Positions 12,061 through 21,247 of a stretch of 37,400 bases of DNA are shown here, piece by piece (position 1 is the first letter of the stretch; each line of letters starts with the position of its first letter). The stretch comes from Acidimicrobiales bacterium. Lineage in GTDB: Bacteria; Actinomycetota; Acidimicrobiia; Acidimicrobiales; SZUA-35. The notes beneath the pieces were generated by a model. The model had not been told where the DNA came from and ran no database searches. It saw nothing but the letters and a program-made list of their open reading frames with translations. The stretch lies in the NCBI GenBank assembly GCA_020629695.1, contig JAHDCV010000013.1, forward strand, positions 30,378 to 67,777. Reading direction: 5' to 3'. A program made the position numbers and the translations under genes.

Positions 12061-12768
12061 GTGACCCTGTCGATCATGCCCGTACCCGACGTTCCCGAGA
12101 TCCGACCGGGCGACGACCTCGCCGGGCTGCTCATCACCGCCGCGGAGGCGGCGACCGGCATCGAGCACCACGACATCTGGGTCGTGTCGCAGAAGGTCGT
12201 GTCGAAAGCCGAGGGTCGGCTCGTGAAGGTCGATCCGGACGACCCGCTCAGCCACAAGCCCCTCGTCCTCCGCGAGGCCAAGCGGGTGCTGCGCCGACGA
12301 GGCGAGCTCATCATCACCGAGACCCACCACGGCTACATCTGTGCCAACTCCGGTATCGATCGCTCGAACGTCGCCCCCGACGTCGCCGCCCTCCTTCCCG
12401 AGGACTCCGATCGTTCCGCTCGACGGATCCGTGACGCCGTGAAGGGCCGGGTCGGGGTGGAGATCGCCGTCATCGTGGCCGACACCTTCGGTCGACCGTG
12501 GCGACGCGGCATCACCGACATCGCGCTCGGCTGTGCCGGCATCATCCCGGTGACCGACCTGCGCGGCACCGAGGACGCCCTCGGGCGTGAGCTGCACGTC
12601 ACCGAGGTGTGCGTGGCGGACGAGCTGTGCGGTGCTGCCGAGCTCGTGCGGGGCAAGGCCGACGGCATCGCCCTCGCCACGATCCGGGGCGGCAACGAGT
12701 CCTGGTTCGGTGAAGGGTCCATCGTCGGCGACGTCGTCCGCCCGCACAGCGACGACCTCTTCCGATGA
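12061..12768 (+). CDS. cofE: Coenzyme F420:L-glutamate ligase (stand-alone CofE domain)
   Basis: 235 residues. The enzyme adds gamma-linked L-glutamates to F420-0 using GTP. Motifs are VSQKVVSKAEGR (42-53), HGYICANSGID (90-100), ADTFGRPWR (140-148) and VADELCGAAELVRGKADG near 185-202. The start is the GTG at 12061, because the following MPVPDVPEIRPGDDL matches the usual family N-terminus; an ATG at 12076 is an alternative. Mycobacterial FbiB fuses this domain to a C-terminal nitroreductase-like domain that reduces dehydro-F420-0. That domain is absent here: the protein ends about 25 residues after the conserved RGGNESWF region. The helicase gene follows 25 bases downstream. Confidence 0.95.
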   Translation: MTLSIMPVPDVPEIRPGDDLAGLLITAAEAATGIEHHDIWVVSQKVVSKAEGRLVKVDPDDPLSHKPLVLREAKRVLRRRGELIITETHHGYICANSGIDRSNVAPDVAALLPEDSDRSARRIRDAVKGRVGVEIAVIVADTFGRPWRRGITDIALGCAGIIPVTDLRGTEDALGRELHVTEVCVADELCGAAELVRGKADGIALATIRGGNESWFGEGSIVGDVVRPHSDDLFR

Positions 12769-12793
12769 CCCCCACCACCAACTGGGTTCGGGC

Positions 12794-15304
12794 ATGAACG
12801 CCGACCTCCCGCCGCTGCTGCGTCACCTCCCGCCGGCGCCCGATCCCGACGCCGTGCTGGACGGGTTCCTCACCTGGTCGGCCGAGACGGGGATCGACCT
12901 CTACGACCACCAGGAGGAGGCCGCGCTCGAGATCATCGCGGGCAATCACGTGATCGTGAACACGCCGACCGGATCGGGCAAGTCGCTCGTCGGCACGGCG
13001 GCACACTTCGCCGCCCTCGCGGACGACCGCAGGAGCTACTACACCGCCCCGATCAAGGCCCTCGTCTCCGAGAAGTTCTTCGCCCTGTCGAGCGAGTTCG
13101 GCGCCGATCGGGTCGGCATGATCACCGGCGACGCCAAGGTGAATCCCGACGCACCGATCATCTGCTGCACCGCGGAGATCCTCGCCAACCAGGCGCTCCG
13201 GGACGGCGCCAGCACCGACGTCGACCTCGTCGTGGTCGACGAGTTCCACTACTACGCCGATCCCCAACGCGGTTGGGCGTGGCAGGTGCCGCTGCTCGCA
13301 CTCCCCCACGTGCAGTTCGTGCTGCTCTCGGCGACCCTCGGCCCCACCGAGTTCTTCGAGACCGACCTCGAAGCCCGAACCGGGCGACCGGTCTCGGTCG
13401 TGCGATCAGCCACCCGACCCGTTCCCCTCGACTTCGAGTACCGCCACACGACCCTGCACGCCTCGATCGAGGAGCTGCTCGACAGCGGACGCGCACCGAT
13501 CTACCTCGTGCACTTCACCCAGCGGGACGCGACCGAGGCCGCACAGGGCTACCTCTCTCTCGACCCGCTGACGAAGGAGGAGAAGGAGGCGATGAAGGTC
13601 GCTCTCGGCGGCTTCCGCTTCGACTCCCCCGTGGGTGCGGATCTCCGCCGCTACCTCCTCGGCGGGATCGGCGTCCATCACGCCGGGCTGTTGCCCAAGT
13701 ACCGCCTGCTCGTCGAGAAACTCGCCCAGCAGGGTCTGCTCAAGATCATCTGCGGCACCGACACCCTCGGCGTCGGCGTGAACGTCCCGATCCGCTCCGT
13801 CGTGTTCACCCAACTCTGCAAGTACGACGGTCACGAGGTTCGACTGCTCCGCAATCGGGAGTTCGCTCAGATCGCCGGGCGCGCCGGGCGCAAGGGCTTC
13901 GACGACGCCGGCACCGTGTTCGTCCAGGCGCCTCCGCATGTCGTCGAGAACCTGAAGGCCGAGTCCAAGCAGAAGGCGGGCAAGAAGGGCAAGCTCGTCA
14001 AGAAGAAGCCACCCGAGCGTGGCTACTCGCACTGGACCGAGGACACGTTCACCCGCATGGTGAACGGTCAGCCCGAACCGCTGTCCTCGAGCTTCCGCGT
14101 CAACCACCAGATGGTGCTGTCGATCCTCGACCGGCCCGGCGACGGCTGCCTCCAACTCCGCGATCTGATGACGCAGAACCACGAGCCACGCCGACGCCAG
14201 CGGGACCACATCCGCCGCACCGTGGCGATCTACCGATCGCTGGTCGACGCCGACCTGTTCGACTTCCTCGACGTCCGCGACGACGAAGGGCGGTTCGTGC
14301 GCGTGAAACTCGACCTCAACGACGAGTTCGCCCTGCATCAGCCCCTGTCGCTGTGGGCCGTCGAGCAGCTCCACGCGCTCGACCCGGACGACCCGGAGCA
14401 CGCCGTGCGGGTCCTGTCGGTCGTCGAGTCGGTGCTCGAATCACCAGGTGTCGTGATCGCCGCCCAGATCGATCGCCGCAAGCGAGAGCTGCTCGCCGAG
14501 CTGAAGGCGGCCGGCGTGGAGTACGAGGAGCGGATGGAGCGCCTCGCCGAGGTGCGACCGCCCCAACCGGATGCGGACGAGCTCTACACCTCGTTCAACG
14601 AGTTCCGAAGTCGCCACCCGTGGGTCGGGGGCGACACCATCCGACCGAAGTCGATCGTGCGGGAGATGGCCGAGATGGCGGTCACCTTCCGCGAGTACAT
14701 CCAGCACTACGGGTTGAAGCGGTCCGAGGGTGTGCTGTTGCGGTACCTCTCCGACGCATACAAGGGGTTGCTCCAGATGACCCCGGACGACACCCGTACC
14801 GAGGAGGTGCTCGACCTCGCCGAGTGGCTCGGCACGCTCGTGCGCCAGGTCGACTCCTCCCTCATCGACGAGTGGGAGAAGCTGCTCGCCGGCACCGACG
14901 GGGACGAGGCACCCGTCGTTCCCCCGTCTGCCGACGACGTGACCACGAACGAGCGGGCATTCCGTGTGATGGTGCGGAACGAGGCGTTCCGCTGGGTCCA
15001 GGCGTTGGCCCGACGCGAGTGGGGTGCCCTCGCCGCGATCCCCGACGCACCACCGCTCGAGGAGATCGTCGGCATCGGCGAGCGCTTCTACGACGAGTTC
15101 GACGAGGTCCGCCTCGACGGTGATGCCCGCTCGGGTGCCGCGTTCGTGCTCGACCTCGCACAGGGAGCCGTCACCCAGATCATCGTCGACGACGACGACG
15201 TCCGATCGTGGCGATTCGAGGCCGAGGTCGACCGTGCGGCCTCGATCGAGGAGGGACGGGCCGTCCTCGCCTGGCGGGGTCTGATCGACCTCGAGCGAGC
15301 CTGA
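12794..15304 (+). CDS. DEAD/DEAH-box (Ski2-like) helicase with C-terminal DUF3516
   Basis: 836 residues. Helicase motifs are TPTGSGKS (57-64, Walker A), TAPIKAL (Ia), VVDEFHYY (motif II written DEFH, 149-152), SATLG (III, 179-183) and QIAGRAGRKG (VI). The arrangement is that of Ski2/Mtr4-like superfamily 2 RNA or DNA helicases. A Lys-rich insert (about 395-415) and a long C-terminal alpha-helical region ending in a DUF3516-like segment follow. This architecture is common in actinobacteria; the substrate is not established. The ATG at 12794 was chosen because the motifs then start at a normal distance. It follows cofE by 25 bases and is 3 bases before the amine oxidase gene, so the three may form one transcript. 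Confidence 0.93.
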   Translation: MNADLPPLLRHLPPAPDPDAVLDGFLTWSAETGIDLYDHQEEAALEIIAGNHVIVNTPTGSGKSLVGTAAHFAALADDRRSYYTAPIKALVSEKFFALSSEFGADRVGMITGDAKVNPDAPIICCTAEILANQALRDGASTDVDLVVVDEFHYYADPQRGWAWQVPLLALPHVQFVLLSATLGPTEFFETDLEARTGRPVSVVRSATRPVPLDFEYRHTTLHASIEELLDSGRAPIYLVHFTQRDATEAAQGYLSLDPLTKEEKEAMKVALGGFRFDSPVGADLRRYLLGGIGVHHAGLLPKYRLLVEKLAQQGLLKIICGTDTLGVGVNVPIRSVVFTQLCKYDGHEVRLLRNREFAQIAGRAGRKGFDDAGTVFVQAPPHVVENLKAESKQKAGKKGKLVKKKPPERGYSHWTEDTFTRMVNGQPEPLSSSFRVNHQMVLSILDRPGDGCLQLRDLMTQNHEPRRRQRDHIRRTVAIYRSLVDADLFDFLDVRDDEGRFVRVKLDLNDEFALHQPLSLWAVEQLHALDPDDPEHAVRVLSVVESVLESPGVVIAAQIDRRKRELLAELKAAGVEYEERMERLAEVRPPQPDADELYTSFNEFRSRHPWVGGDTIRPKSIVREMAEMAVTFREYIQHYGLKRSEGVLLRYLSDAYKGLLQMTPDDTRTEEVLDLAEWLGTLVRQVDSSLIDEWEKLLAGTDGDEAPVVPPSADDVTTNERAFRVMVRNEAFRWVQALARREWGALAAIPDAPPLEEIVGIGERFYDEFDEVRLDGDARSGAAFVLDLAQGAVTQIIVDDDDVRSWRFEAEVDRAASIEEGRAVLAWRGLIDLERA

Positions 15305-15307
15305 CCC

Positions 15308-16603
15308 GTGGCCGATCGTTTCGATGTCGTCGTTGTGGGCGCAGGCTTCGCCGGCCTCGGCGCGGCCCGCACACTCGCCGACGCGGGTGTCGAGGTGGCC
15401 GTGCTCGAAGCCCGGGAGCGAATCGGTGGCCGGGCTCACACCGTCGATGTCGGCGGTCGACGCATCGATGCCGGCGCCGCCTGGATCCACGGACTCACCG
15501 GCAATCCGATGACCGACGTCGCGCGTTCGAGCGGCGCTCGCCTCCACCAGACCTGGTGGCACCGACCCGACCACGGGTCGGTGGTGGTCGACGCCGCTGG
15601 CCGCCACCTCGACCCGGTGGGTTTCTCGGATGGCTTCCACCGCTTCTGGGTACGCCTCGACGAGCTCCACCGGGACGGGGTGTCGCCGGAGCGGTCGGTC
15701 GCCGACGCACTCGGGCGCGGCGATCTGCTCGACCCGCACGACCCCGTCGGTACCGATCCGTCGTCGGAAGCGACGGCGGCAGGGTTCCGGTACGGGGCCC
15801 TGGTGGCGCTGTCCGAAGTCGAGGCGGCCGATCCCGAGCAGCTCACACTCGGCGAGCGATTGCCGGAGGATCGGCCGGGCGGCGATCACCTCATCCTGGA
15901 TGGCTACCGACACCTGGTCGACCATCTGGCCGCCGGTCTGGACATCCGACTCGGACACGCCGTCGAACGGGTCCGAGCGGTGAGCGACGGCGTCGAGATC
16001 GCCGGGGCGTTCGGTGTGATCACGGCCGGCAACATCGTCGTGACCGCACCGCTCGGGGTGCTGCTCGCCGACCGCATCGACCTCGGTACGTTGCTTCCCG
16101 ATGCGGTGCGCAGCCGCATGCGTCTCCTGGGAATGGGGGCCGCCGAGAAGCTCATCCTCGCCTTCGACGAGGCGGCCTGGCCGACGGGTGTCACCAACCT
16201 CGCGGTGGTCGATGCACCTGCCGACGATCCGTTCGTGGCGTGGATCATGCATCCCGATGGGCCGACCCTCGTGTCCTATGCCGCGGGCCGTCGAGCACGG
16301 GCGATGAGCGGCCGCCCGACCGCCGATCTCGTCGCCGACGCCGTCGGCGGCCTCCGGCGAGCGCTTCCCGATCTGCCCGATCCGGTCGCTTCGGCGCGCA
16401 CCACATGGTCGACCGACGAGTGGAGCCTGGGCTCGTATTCGTTCGATGGCGCGCCGGGAGCCCACGCCGCACGACAGGAGATCGCCGCCTGGACCGGCGA
16501 CCGGCTTCATCTCGCCGGCGAGGCATGGTGGCCGGCGCATCACGCGACGACGGATGGCGCGCTGTCGTCCGGTCGAGCCGTCGCCGCACGACTGCTCGCC
16601 TGA
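15308..16603 (+). CDS. FAD-dependent amine oxidase family protein
   Basis: 431 residues of the flavin monoamine/polyamine oxidase family. The N-terminal dinucleotide-binding motif GAGFAG (11-16) ends in an acidic E34, followed by ERIGGRA (37-43) and DAGAAWIHG, typical of this family. The C-terminal FAD-contact region is LAGEAWWPAHHATTDGALSSGR (first and last residues about 403 and 424). It probably oxidises an amine or polyamine to an imine with release of H2O2, but the substrate is not predictable and some family members desaturate other compounds. The start is a GTG at 15308, 3 bases after the helicase stop. No signal peptide is seen, so it is probably cytoplasmic. Confidence 0.9.
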   Translation: MADRFDVVVVGAGFAGLGAARTLADAGVEVAVLEARERIGGRAHTVDVGGRRIDAGAAWIHGLTGNPMTDVARSSGARLHQTWWHRPDHGSVVVDAAGRHLDPVGFSDGFHRFWVRLDELHRDGVSPERSVADALGRGDLLDPHDPVGTDPSSEATAAGFRYGALVALSEVEAADPEQLTLGERLPEDRPGGDHLILDGYRHLVDHLAAGLDIRLGHAVERVRAVSDGVEIAGAFGVITAGNIVVTAPLGVLLADRIDLGTLLPDAVRSRMRLLGMGAAEKLILAFDEAAWPTGVTNLAVVDAPADDPFVAWIMHPDGPTLVSYAAGRRARAMSGRPTADLVADAVGGLRRALPDLPDPVASARTTWSTDEWSLGSYSFDGAPGAHAARQEIAAWTGDRLHLAGEAWWPAHHATTDGALSSGRAVAARLLA

Positions 16604-16635
16604 GCACGCAGACCCAAGCCCGAATCTGCACGATT

Positions 16636-16656
16636 CCGTGACGCCCGGCGTCACGG
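16636..16656. terminator. Hairpin between convergent genes
   Basis: A perfect 9-bp stem (16636-16644 with 16648-16656) with a 3-base loop lies between the ends of the amine oxidase and guanylyltransferase genes. Being symmetric, it could terminate transcripts from both sides. No T-tract follows on either strand. Confidence 0.6.
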
Positions 16657-16671
16657 GTCCTGAGGACTTCG

Positions 16672-17685
16672 CTACTTGATGTGCTTCGGGATCTCGGGCA
16701 GGTTCATGTTCGATGCCGTGGCGCCCGGGGTGACCCACTGATCCTCGCCCACGACGACCGTGGTGAGGTCGCAACCGGCACCGACGGTCGAGCCTCTGGC
16801 GACGATCACGTCGGTGAGGGTGCAACCGTGTTCGACCGTGGCGCCGGCCTGGATCATGGTGCGGGTCAACGAACAACCGGCGCCGACCGTGGCGCCGGCT
16901 TCGACGATCGTGTCCACGAGGGTGGCGTCGGCGGCCACGGTGGCGGCGTCGCTCACCGCGGGTTCCTCACCCCGCACCCCGTTCGTGTAGTCGAGGGCGA
17001 CCTCGAAATAGGCGTCCGGCTTGCCGGCATCGACCCAGTACCCGTCGAGCTGCTTCGCGAACAGCACTCCTTCGGCGACCATCGCCGGGAACGTCTCACG
17101 TTCGATGGAGACCTTCCGCCCCGCTTCGACCCGGGCCAAGGCCGCGGGTTCGAGGACGTAGGTGCCCGCATTGATCCAGTTCGTCGGGGCCTCGTCCTTC
17201 GGCGGCTTCTCGATGAAGGCCTCGACGCGGCCGTCGGCGTCGATCGGCACGACGCCGAAGCGCGACGGGTCGTCGACCGGCGAGAGGGCGATCGTGCCCT
17301 CCGCGCCCGCGCTGCGGTGGAGCTCCAACAGCGCCGTGAGGTCCTGATCGGTGAGGATGTCGCCGTTGACTGCGATCACGGTCTCGTTCTCGAAGCCCGC
17401 CTCGCGAGCGGCGAACGCGATGGCTCCGGCGGTGTCGAGCGGCTCGGGCTCGACGGCGTAGTGCATCTCGACCCCGGCGATCGTGCCATCGGGGTAGGCA
17501 TCGGAGAACTGGTCGGGTCGGTATCCCAGCGCCAGCACCGCTTCGGTGACGCCGTGGCGGGCCAGACCGGCCACGACGCGCTCGATCATCGGCCGGCCGA
17601 CGACCGGAAGCATCTGCTTCGGGGTGGTGAGGGTGAGCGGACGCAGACGGGTTCCGAACCCGCCGACGAGAATCACGGCCTTCAT
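16672..17685 (-). CDS. manB: Mannose-1-phosphate guanylyltransferase (sugar-1-P nucleotidyltransferase)
   Basis: 337 residues. The nucleotidyltransferase domain carries the signature GGFGTRLRPLT (8-18), PKQMLP (22-27), NGD (107-109, metal-binding Asp), FIEKP (157-161) and WVDAGKP (217-223). The C-terminal third (about 245-320) has hexapeptide-like repeats of a left-handed beta-helix. Actinobacterial proteins of this form near F420 and glycosyltransferase genes are usually annotated as GDP-mannose pyrophosphorylases, and the GDP-rhamnose genes here need that product. Specificity for another sugar phosphate cannot be excluded. The ATG at 17685 has a GGAGA element 8 bases upstream. It is the last gene of the minus-strand glycan operon, 33 bases after a GT4 gene. 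Confidence 0.85.
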   Translation of the reverse strand: MKAVILVGGFGTRLRPLTLTTPKQMLPVVGRPMIERVVAGLARHGVTEAVLALGYRPDQFSDAYPDGTIAGVEMHYAVEPEPLDTAGAIAFAAREAGFENETVIAVNGDILTDQDLTALLELHRSAGAEGTIALSPVDDPSRFGVVPIDADGRVEAFIEKPPKDEAPTNWINAGTYVLEPAALARVEAGRKVSIERETFPAMVAEGVLFAKQLDGYWVDAGKPDAYFEVALDYTNGVRGEEPAVSDAATVAADATLVDTIVEAGATVGAGCSLTRTMIQAGATVEHGCTLTDVIVARGSTVGAGCDLTTVVVGEDQWVTPGATASNMNLPEIPKHIK

Positions 17686-17718
17686 CGTTGTTGTCTCCGA
17701 TCCGAGGATGGACTCCGA

Positions 17719-18966
17719 TCATCCATCGGCGGATGACCCTGCGAGTGTGAGCTGCTGCAAGAGATCCTCGTAGGCGGCGGCCTGCGCGGCCGGGGTGAGC
17801 AACGTCTCGACGTGTCGCCGACCGTTCGCACCGAGCCGATGCCTCCGGGACGCATCGTCGAGGAGCTCGCCGATCGCGGCACAGAACGGCTCGACCTCGG
17901 CCGGCTCCACCACGATGCCCGCATCGGCATCGGCGACCGTGACCGCGACCTCCGACCCCGCGTCGATGGAGGCCACGACCGGACGACCTGCGGCCAGGAT
18001 GCCGTAGAGCTTCGACGGCGTCGACGACTTGGCCAACCCGGGCTTGAGCAGGATCAGGTGCACATCGGCGGAGCCGAGGGTGTCGGAGACGGCTTCGCGG
18101 GGCTGGAAGTCGGCGACCACGACGTTGTCGCGCTCGGCCGCCCACGCATCCACTTCGGCCCGCGCCGCTCCTTCACCGTTGATCACGAACACCACATCGG
18201 GGCGGTGCACGAACCGGTCCGCCGCGGCTCGCACCAGCTCGAACGACTGCGACAGACCCACGTTGCCCGAGTACATCACGACCAGGCGGTCGCCCAGGCC
18301 ATGGCGACGCCGGTACTCCGTCGCCCGCTCGACCGGCTGCACTCGATCGGTGTCGACGAAGTTGTGGATCTCCACGACCTTGTCGGACTGATCGGCCGGG
18401 AGCTTGGCCCGGACGTTGGCCGCCTGATCCCGACTCAACACGCTGACGGCATCGGCGCTGCGGTACAGGCGCCGCTCGTAGCGGGAGGCCGCCGTGATGA
18501 CCCGGGGATTCGTGAGGGCACCGAGGTCGACGGCGACATCGGGAAAGATGTCCTGGACGTTGAACACCCAGGGCACACCGAAGCGCCGGGCCGCGAGTGC
18601 GGCGGCCTCCCCCAGGAAGATCGGTGGCGACATGCCGATGACGGCGTCGGGCCGGGGACCACTCACCGCCGCCGCCGCGACGAGCCCGGTCAGGCCGAGG
18701 AAGCCGACGGCTCTGGCCGGCACCGAGGTCTTGTCGGTCGGGAAGGGCCACACCCGGACGATCCGGCCGTGTGCGGCGTGCTCGACCCGCCACGGACGCC
18801 CCCGCCACTCCGGCTCGACGTCGTGCGCGTGGTACCAGGGGAGGCTGGTGACGACGTCGACCCGGTGTCCCCGCTCGGCGAGGGCGTGGGTCAGACGCGT
18901 CATCACCTCACCCGTCGCCGCGTGCAGATCCGGTTCGAAATGAGGGCAGAGCAGCAGCAGCTTCAT
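17719..18966 (-). CDS. GT4 glycosyltransferase, WbuB-like
   Basis: 415 residues with a GT-B fold. The N-terminus MKLLLLCPHFEPDLHAATGE resembles WbuB/colanic-acid-type transferases. A central VMYSGNVGLSQSFE motif (phosphate-binding loop between the two Rossmann domains) and the C-terminal STPSKLYGILAAGRPVVAS stretch (nucleotide-sugar contact) support GT4. Acceptor and sugar are unknown; UDP-xylose, UDP-glucuronate, GDP-rhamnose or GDP-mannose are candidates from the neighbourhood. The ATG at 18966 overlaps the stop of the preceding GT4 gene (ATGA), so the two are translationally coupled. Confidence 0.92.
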   Translation of the reverse strand: MKLLLLCPHFEPDLHAATGEVMTRLTHALAERGHRVDVVTSLPWYHAHDVEPEWRGRPWRVEHAAHGRIVRVWPFPTDKTSVPARAVGFLGLTGLVAAAAVSGPRPDAVIGMSPPIFLGEAAALAARRFGVPWVFNVQDIFPDVAVDLGALTNPRVITAASRYERRLYRSADAVSVLSRDQAANVRAKLPADQSDKVVEIHNFVDTDRVQPVERATEYRRRHGLGDRLVVMYSGNVGLSQSFELVRAAADRFVHRPDVVFVINGEGAARAEVDAWAAERDNVVVADFQPREAVSDTLGSADVHLILLKPGLAKSSTPSKLYGILAAGRPVVASIDAGSEVAVTVADADAGIVVEPAEVEPFCAAIGELLDDASRRHRLGANGRRHVETLLTPAAQAAAYEDLLQQLTLAGSSADG

Positions 18967-20120
18967 GCATCGAGCCGGGTGATGGGCGACGGCGCCGGCT
19001 GCGTCGTGGAGTCCGGCCAGGGGCCGGCGAGGGCGTCACGATAGGCGTCGAGCTGCGCCTCGGCGGCGACACCCGGCAGGTAGGCCCGGATCCGACGCCG
19101 ACCGGCGGCGATCCATCGATCACGGTCGGCGAGAAGCCGACGCACCGCCTCGGCGAGGCCCGCCGGGGTCGGGTCGGCGACCACGAGACCACCGTCGGAG
19201 ATGACCTCGGCCGATGAACCGCCATCGAGGGCGGCGACGGGCACACCCCGACGCATCGCTTCCGCTGCGGGGAGCCCGAAGCCCTCGTAGTCGGACGGCA
19301 CCACGACGGCGGCGGCACCGGCGTACCAGGACTCCAGCTCGTCGTCGGAGATCCGTCCGAGCCGATGGATCCGGTCCCGAACCGGCGAGGCCGCGATCGC
19401 CTCGGCGACGGAGGCCTCCTCCGAACCGGCACCCCCGGGGAGCACGAGGTGGAGATCGGCCGGCCACAACGCCGCGGCGTCGACGAGGCGCCGGTGCCCC
19501 TTGTGGGCATGGGTGATCGCCGGGTAGAGCACGTACCGACCACCGACGTCGGCGGGGTCGGCCCCGGTGGCGCCGAGGAAGGCCGACGGAATCGGGTGCG
19601 GGATCACCCGGATGCGATCCCGGGCGACGCCGAGGCGTTCGACGAGGCGGTCTTCGGTGAACCGACTCGGCACGCAGATCAGGCGGGCCGCATCGACCGA
19701 CCGGGGCACCATCGTGGCGAGCCAGCGTCGCTTGGCGGCGCCGAAGCGGTCGGGATGATCGAGCGGCTGGATGTCGTGGACCGTGACGACGGTGGGTGTC
19801 GACCGGACCGGCGGGACCAGGCCGCCGAGGTGGTGCACGAGCCGGTGACCGCGGGTGGCCCAGGCGAGCCAGCTCGCCTCGACCCCGACACGCAGCGGCC
19901 GGGCGGACAGCGAAGGCGCCGCCACCGTGACGGGGAACATCTCGCCGAGGCCGGGATGGGCCTCGAGCAGATCGGCGGCGAGGTGGAGGCGCATGCTCGG
20001 CCGATCGTCGACCTCGGCGACCGCCCGCAGGAGCTCGATCGTGGAACGCTCGGTTCCCCCGACGACGCCCGGCACGAGCCAGAGCAGGTTGACGCCGACG
20101 TGCTCGGAGCCGTCGTTCAT
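18963..20120 (-). CDS. GT4 glycosyltransferase
   Basis: 385 residues with a GT-B fold. The N-terminal domain has GVNLLWLVPGVVGGTERS, with the Gly-rich loop of retaining transferases. The C-terminal domain has LYPAITHAHKGHRRLV and the E-x7-E-type motif in YEGFGLPAAEAMRRGVPV, which is typical of GT4. A VTVHDIQPLDHPDRF stretch resembles mannosyl/rhamnosyl transferases such as those of the RfaB/WbaZ type, but the substrate is not certain. It starts with ATG at 20120 in an ATGA overlap with the upstream GT4 gene and ends in an ATGA overlap with the next one. It is the middle of three coupled transferases. Confidence 0.92.
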   Translation of the reverse strand: MNDGSEHVGVNLLWLVPGVVGGTERSTIELLRAVAEVDDRPSMRLHLAADLLEAHPGLGEMFPVTVAAPSLSARPLRVGVEASWLAWATRGHRLVHHLGGLVPPVRSTPTVVTVHDIQPLDHPDRFGAAKRRWLATMVPRSVDAARLICVPSRFTEDRLVERLGVARDRIRVIPHPIPSAFLGATGADPADVGGRYVLYPAITHAHKGHRRLVDAAALWPADLHLVLPGGAGSEEASVAEAIAASPVRDRIHRLGRISDDELESWYAGAAAVVVPSDYEGFGLPAAEAMRRGVPVAALDGGSSAEVISDGGLVVADPTPAGLAEAVRRLLADRDRWIAAGRRRIRAYLPGVAAEAQLDAYRDALAGPWPDSTTQPAPSPITRLDA

Positions 20121-21196
20121 GCCGCCGCGTCGGCGAACACGTCCCGGTAGCTCCGGGCGGTGTCGGCCCAGGTGAAGTTGGCGGCACGTTCCATGCCGAC
20201 CCGCTCGGCCAGACGGCGGGCGTCGTCGTCGGCGAGGACGTCGTTGAGGACCTCGGTCCAGGCGCCGACGTCGTCGGCGGGGGCGGCCCAGCCGACCCCG
20301 GACGCGAGCTCCGCCTGCGCCGTCCCGCGCGACGTCACCACCGCCGTGCCGAGGGCCATCGCCTCCAACACGGGCAGGCCGAACCCCTCCACCCAGGACG
20401 GCATGGCGAGGACGTCCGCCGCGGCGATCACGGCGTTACGCGTGCCTTCGTCGACCCGACCGAGCTGGTGCACCCGGGTGCCGAGCGGGGCGAACACGTC
20501 GGCCTCGGTGACCCAGCCCTCCGGCCCGACCACAACGAGGGGGCAATCCACACCCTTCATCGCGGCGACGAGCGTCTCGAGGTTCTTCCGAGGTTCGACG
20601 GTGCCGACCCAGACGACGAAGCGTTCGGGCAGGTCGAGCTTCGCCCGGACCTGGTCGATCTCGGCCGGGGTGGGGTGGACGACGTCGACGCCCCACGGGA
20701 TCACCCGGATCCGTTCGGCGTCGATGCCGTGGCGGACGCAGTCATCAGCGGCCTGATGGGACGGGCACACGACACGGTCAGCCCGCTCGGCGACGACCTC
20801 GAATGCCCGGGGGAAGAACGACTGACCCCGTTTCGACGACCATTCGGGGTGGTCGAGGAAGGCGACGTCGTGCACGGTGGCGACCATCGGCGACCGTCGC
20901 GGGGGCGCGACCATCGCGGACGCCCACACGACGTCGACCTTGCCGACGGCCGGCTCCACCGCCGGCCAGGAGAAGCGATGCCACGCCTCGTACAGGGCCG
21001 GTCGCGGAAGACGGAGGTGCCGCACGTCGATCAGTGGCGACACGAGCGGTGTACTGCCACGGCGATGCCGGCCGGCAACGCCGATCACATCGACGCCGGG
21101 CAGCTGGGACAGCGCCCGGGCCGTTTCGACGGTGGCCACGGCGGTGCCTCCCGGCACCGTGTGCCAGCACTGCTCGACGATCGCAGCTACACGCAC
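20117..21196 (-). CDS. GT4 glycosyltransferase
   Basis: 359 residues with a GT-B fold. Recognisable parts are the early Gly-rich TVPGGTAVATVE, VATVHDVAFLDHPEW, the linker WVGTVEPRKNLETLV (the GxxxPRKN pattern of mannosyl/rhamnosyl GT4 enzymes), and WVEGFGLPVLEAMALGTAVV with the paired glutamates. The start is a GTG at 21196, 51 bases after the uxs stop and without a strong ribosome binding site. It is the first of three GT4 genes joined by 4-base overlaps, which suggests equimolar synthesis for one glycan. It is distinct from the other two, so this is not a recent duplication. Confidence 0.92.
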   Translation of the reverse strand: MRVAAIVEQCWHTVPGGTAVATVETARALSQLPGVDVIGVAGRHRRGSTPLVSPLIDVRHLRLPRPALYEAWHRFSWPAVEPAVGKVDVVWASAMVAPPRRSPMVATVHDVAFLDHPEWSSKRGQSFFPRAFEVVAERADRVVCPSHQAADDCVRHGIDAERIRVIPWGVDVVHPTPAEIDQVRAKLDLPERFVVWVGTVEPRKNLETLVAAMKGVDCPLVVVGPEGWVTEADVFAPLGTRVHQLGRVDEGTRNAVIAAADVLAMPSWVEGFGLPVLEAMALGTAVVTSRGTAQAELASGVGWAAPADDVGAWTEVLNDVLADDDARRLAERVGMERAANFTWADTARSYRDVFADAAA

Positions 21197-21247
21197 GTCC
21201 GCAGTCTCGCAGCGAACGACGCGACTCCCACTCGCGGCCGAAGAGAC

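Noticed and set aside
14441-16876. 811-codon open frame on the minus strand across the helicase and amine oxidase genes
   Set aside because: Antisense to two genes with clear motifs; composition is atypical of protein.
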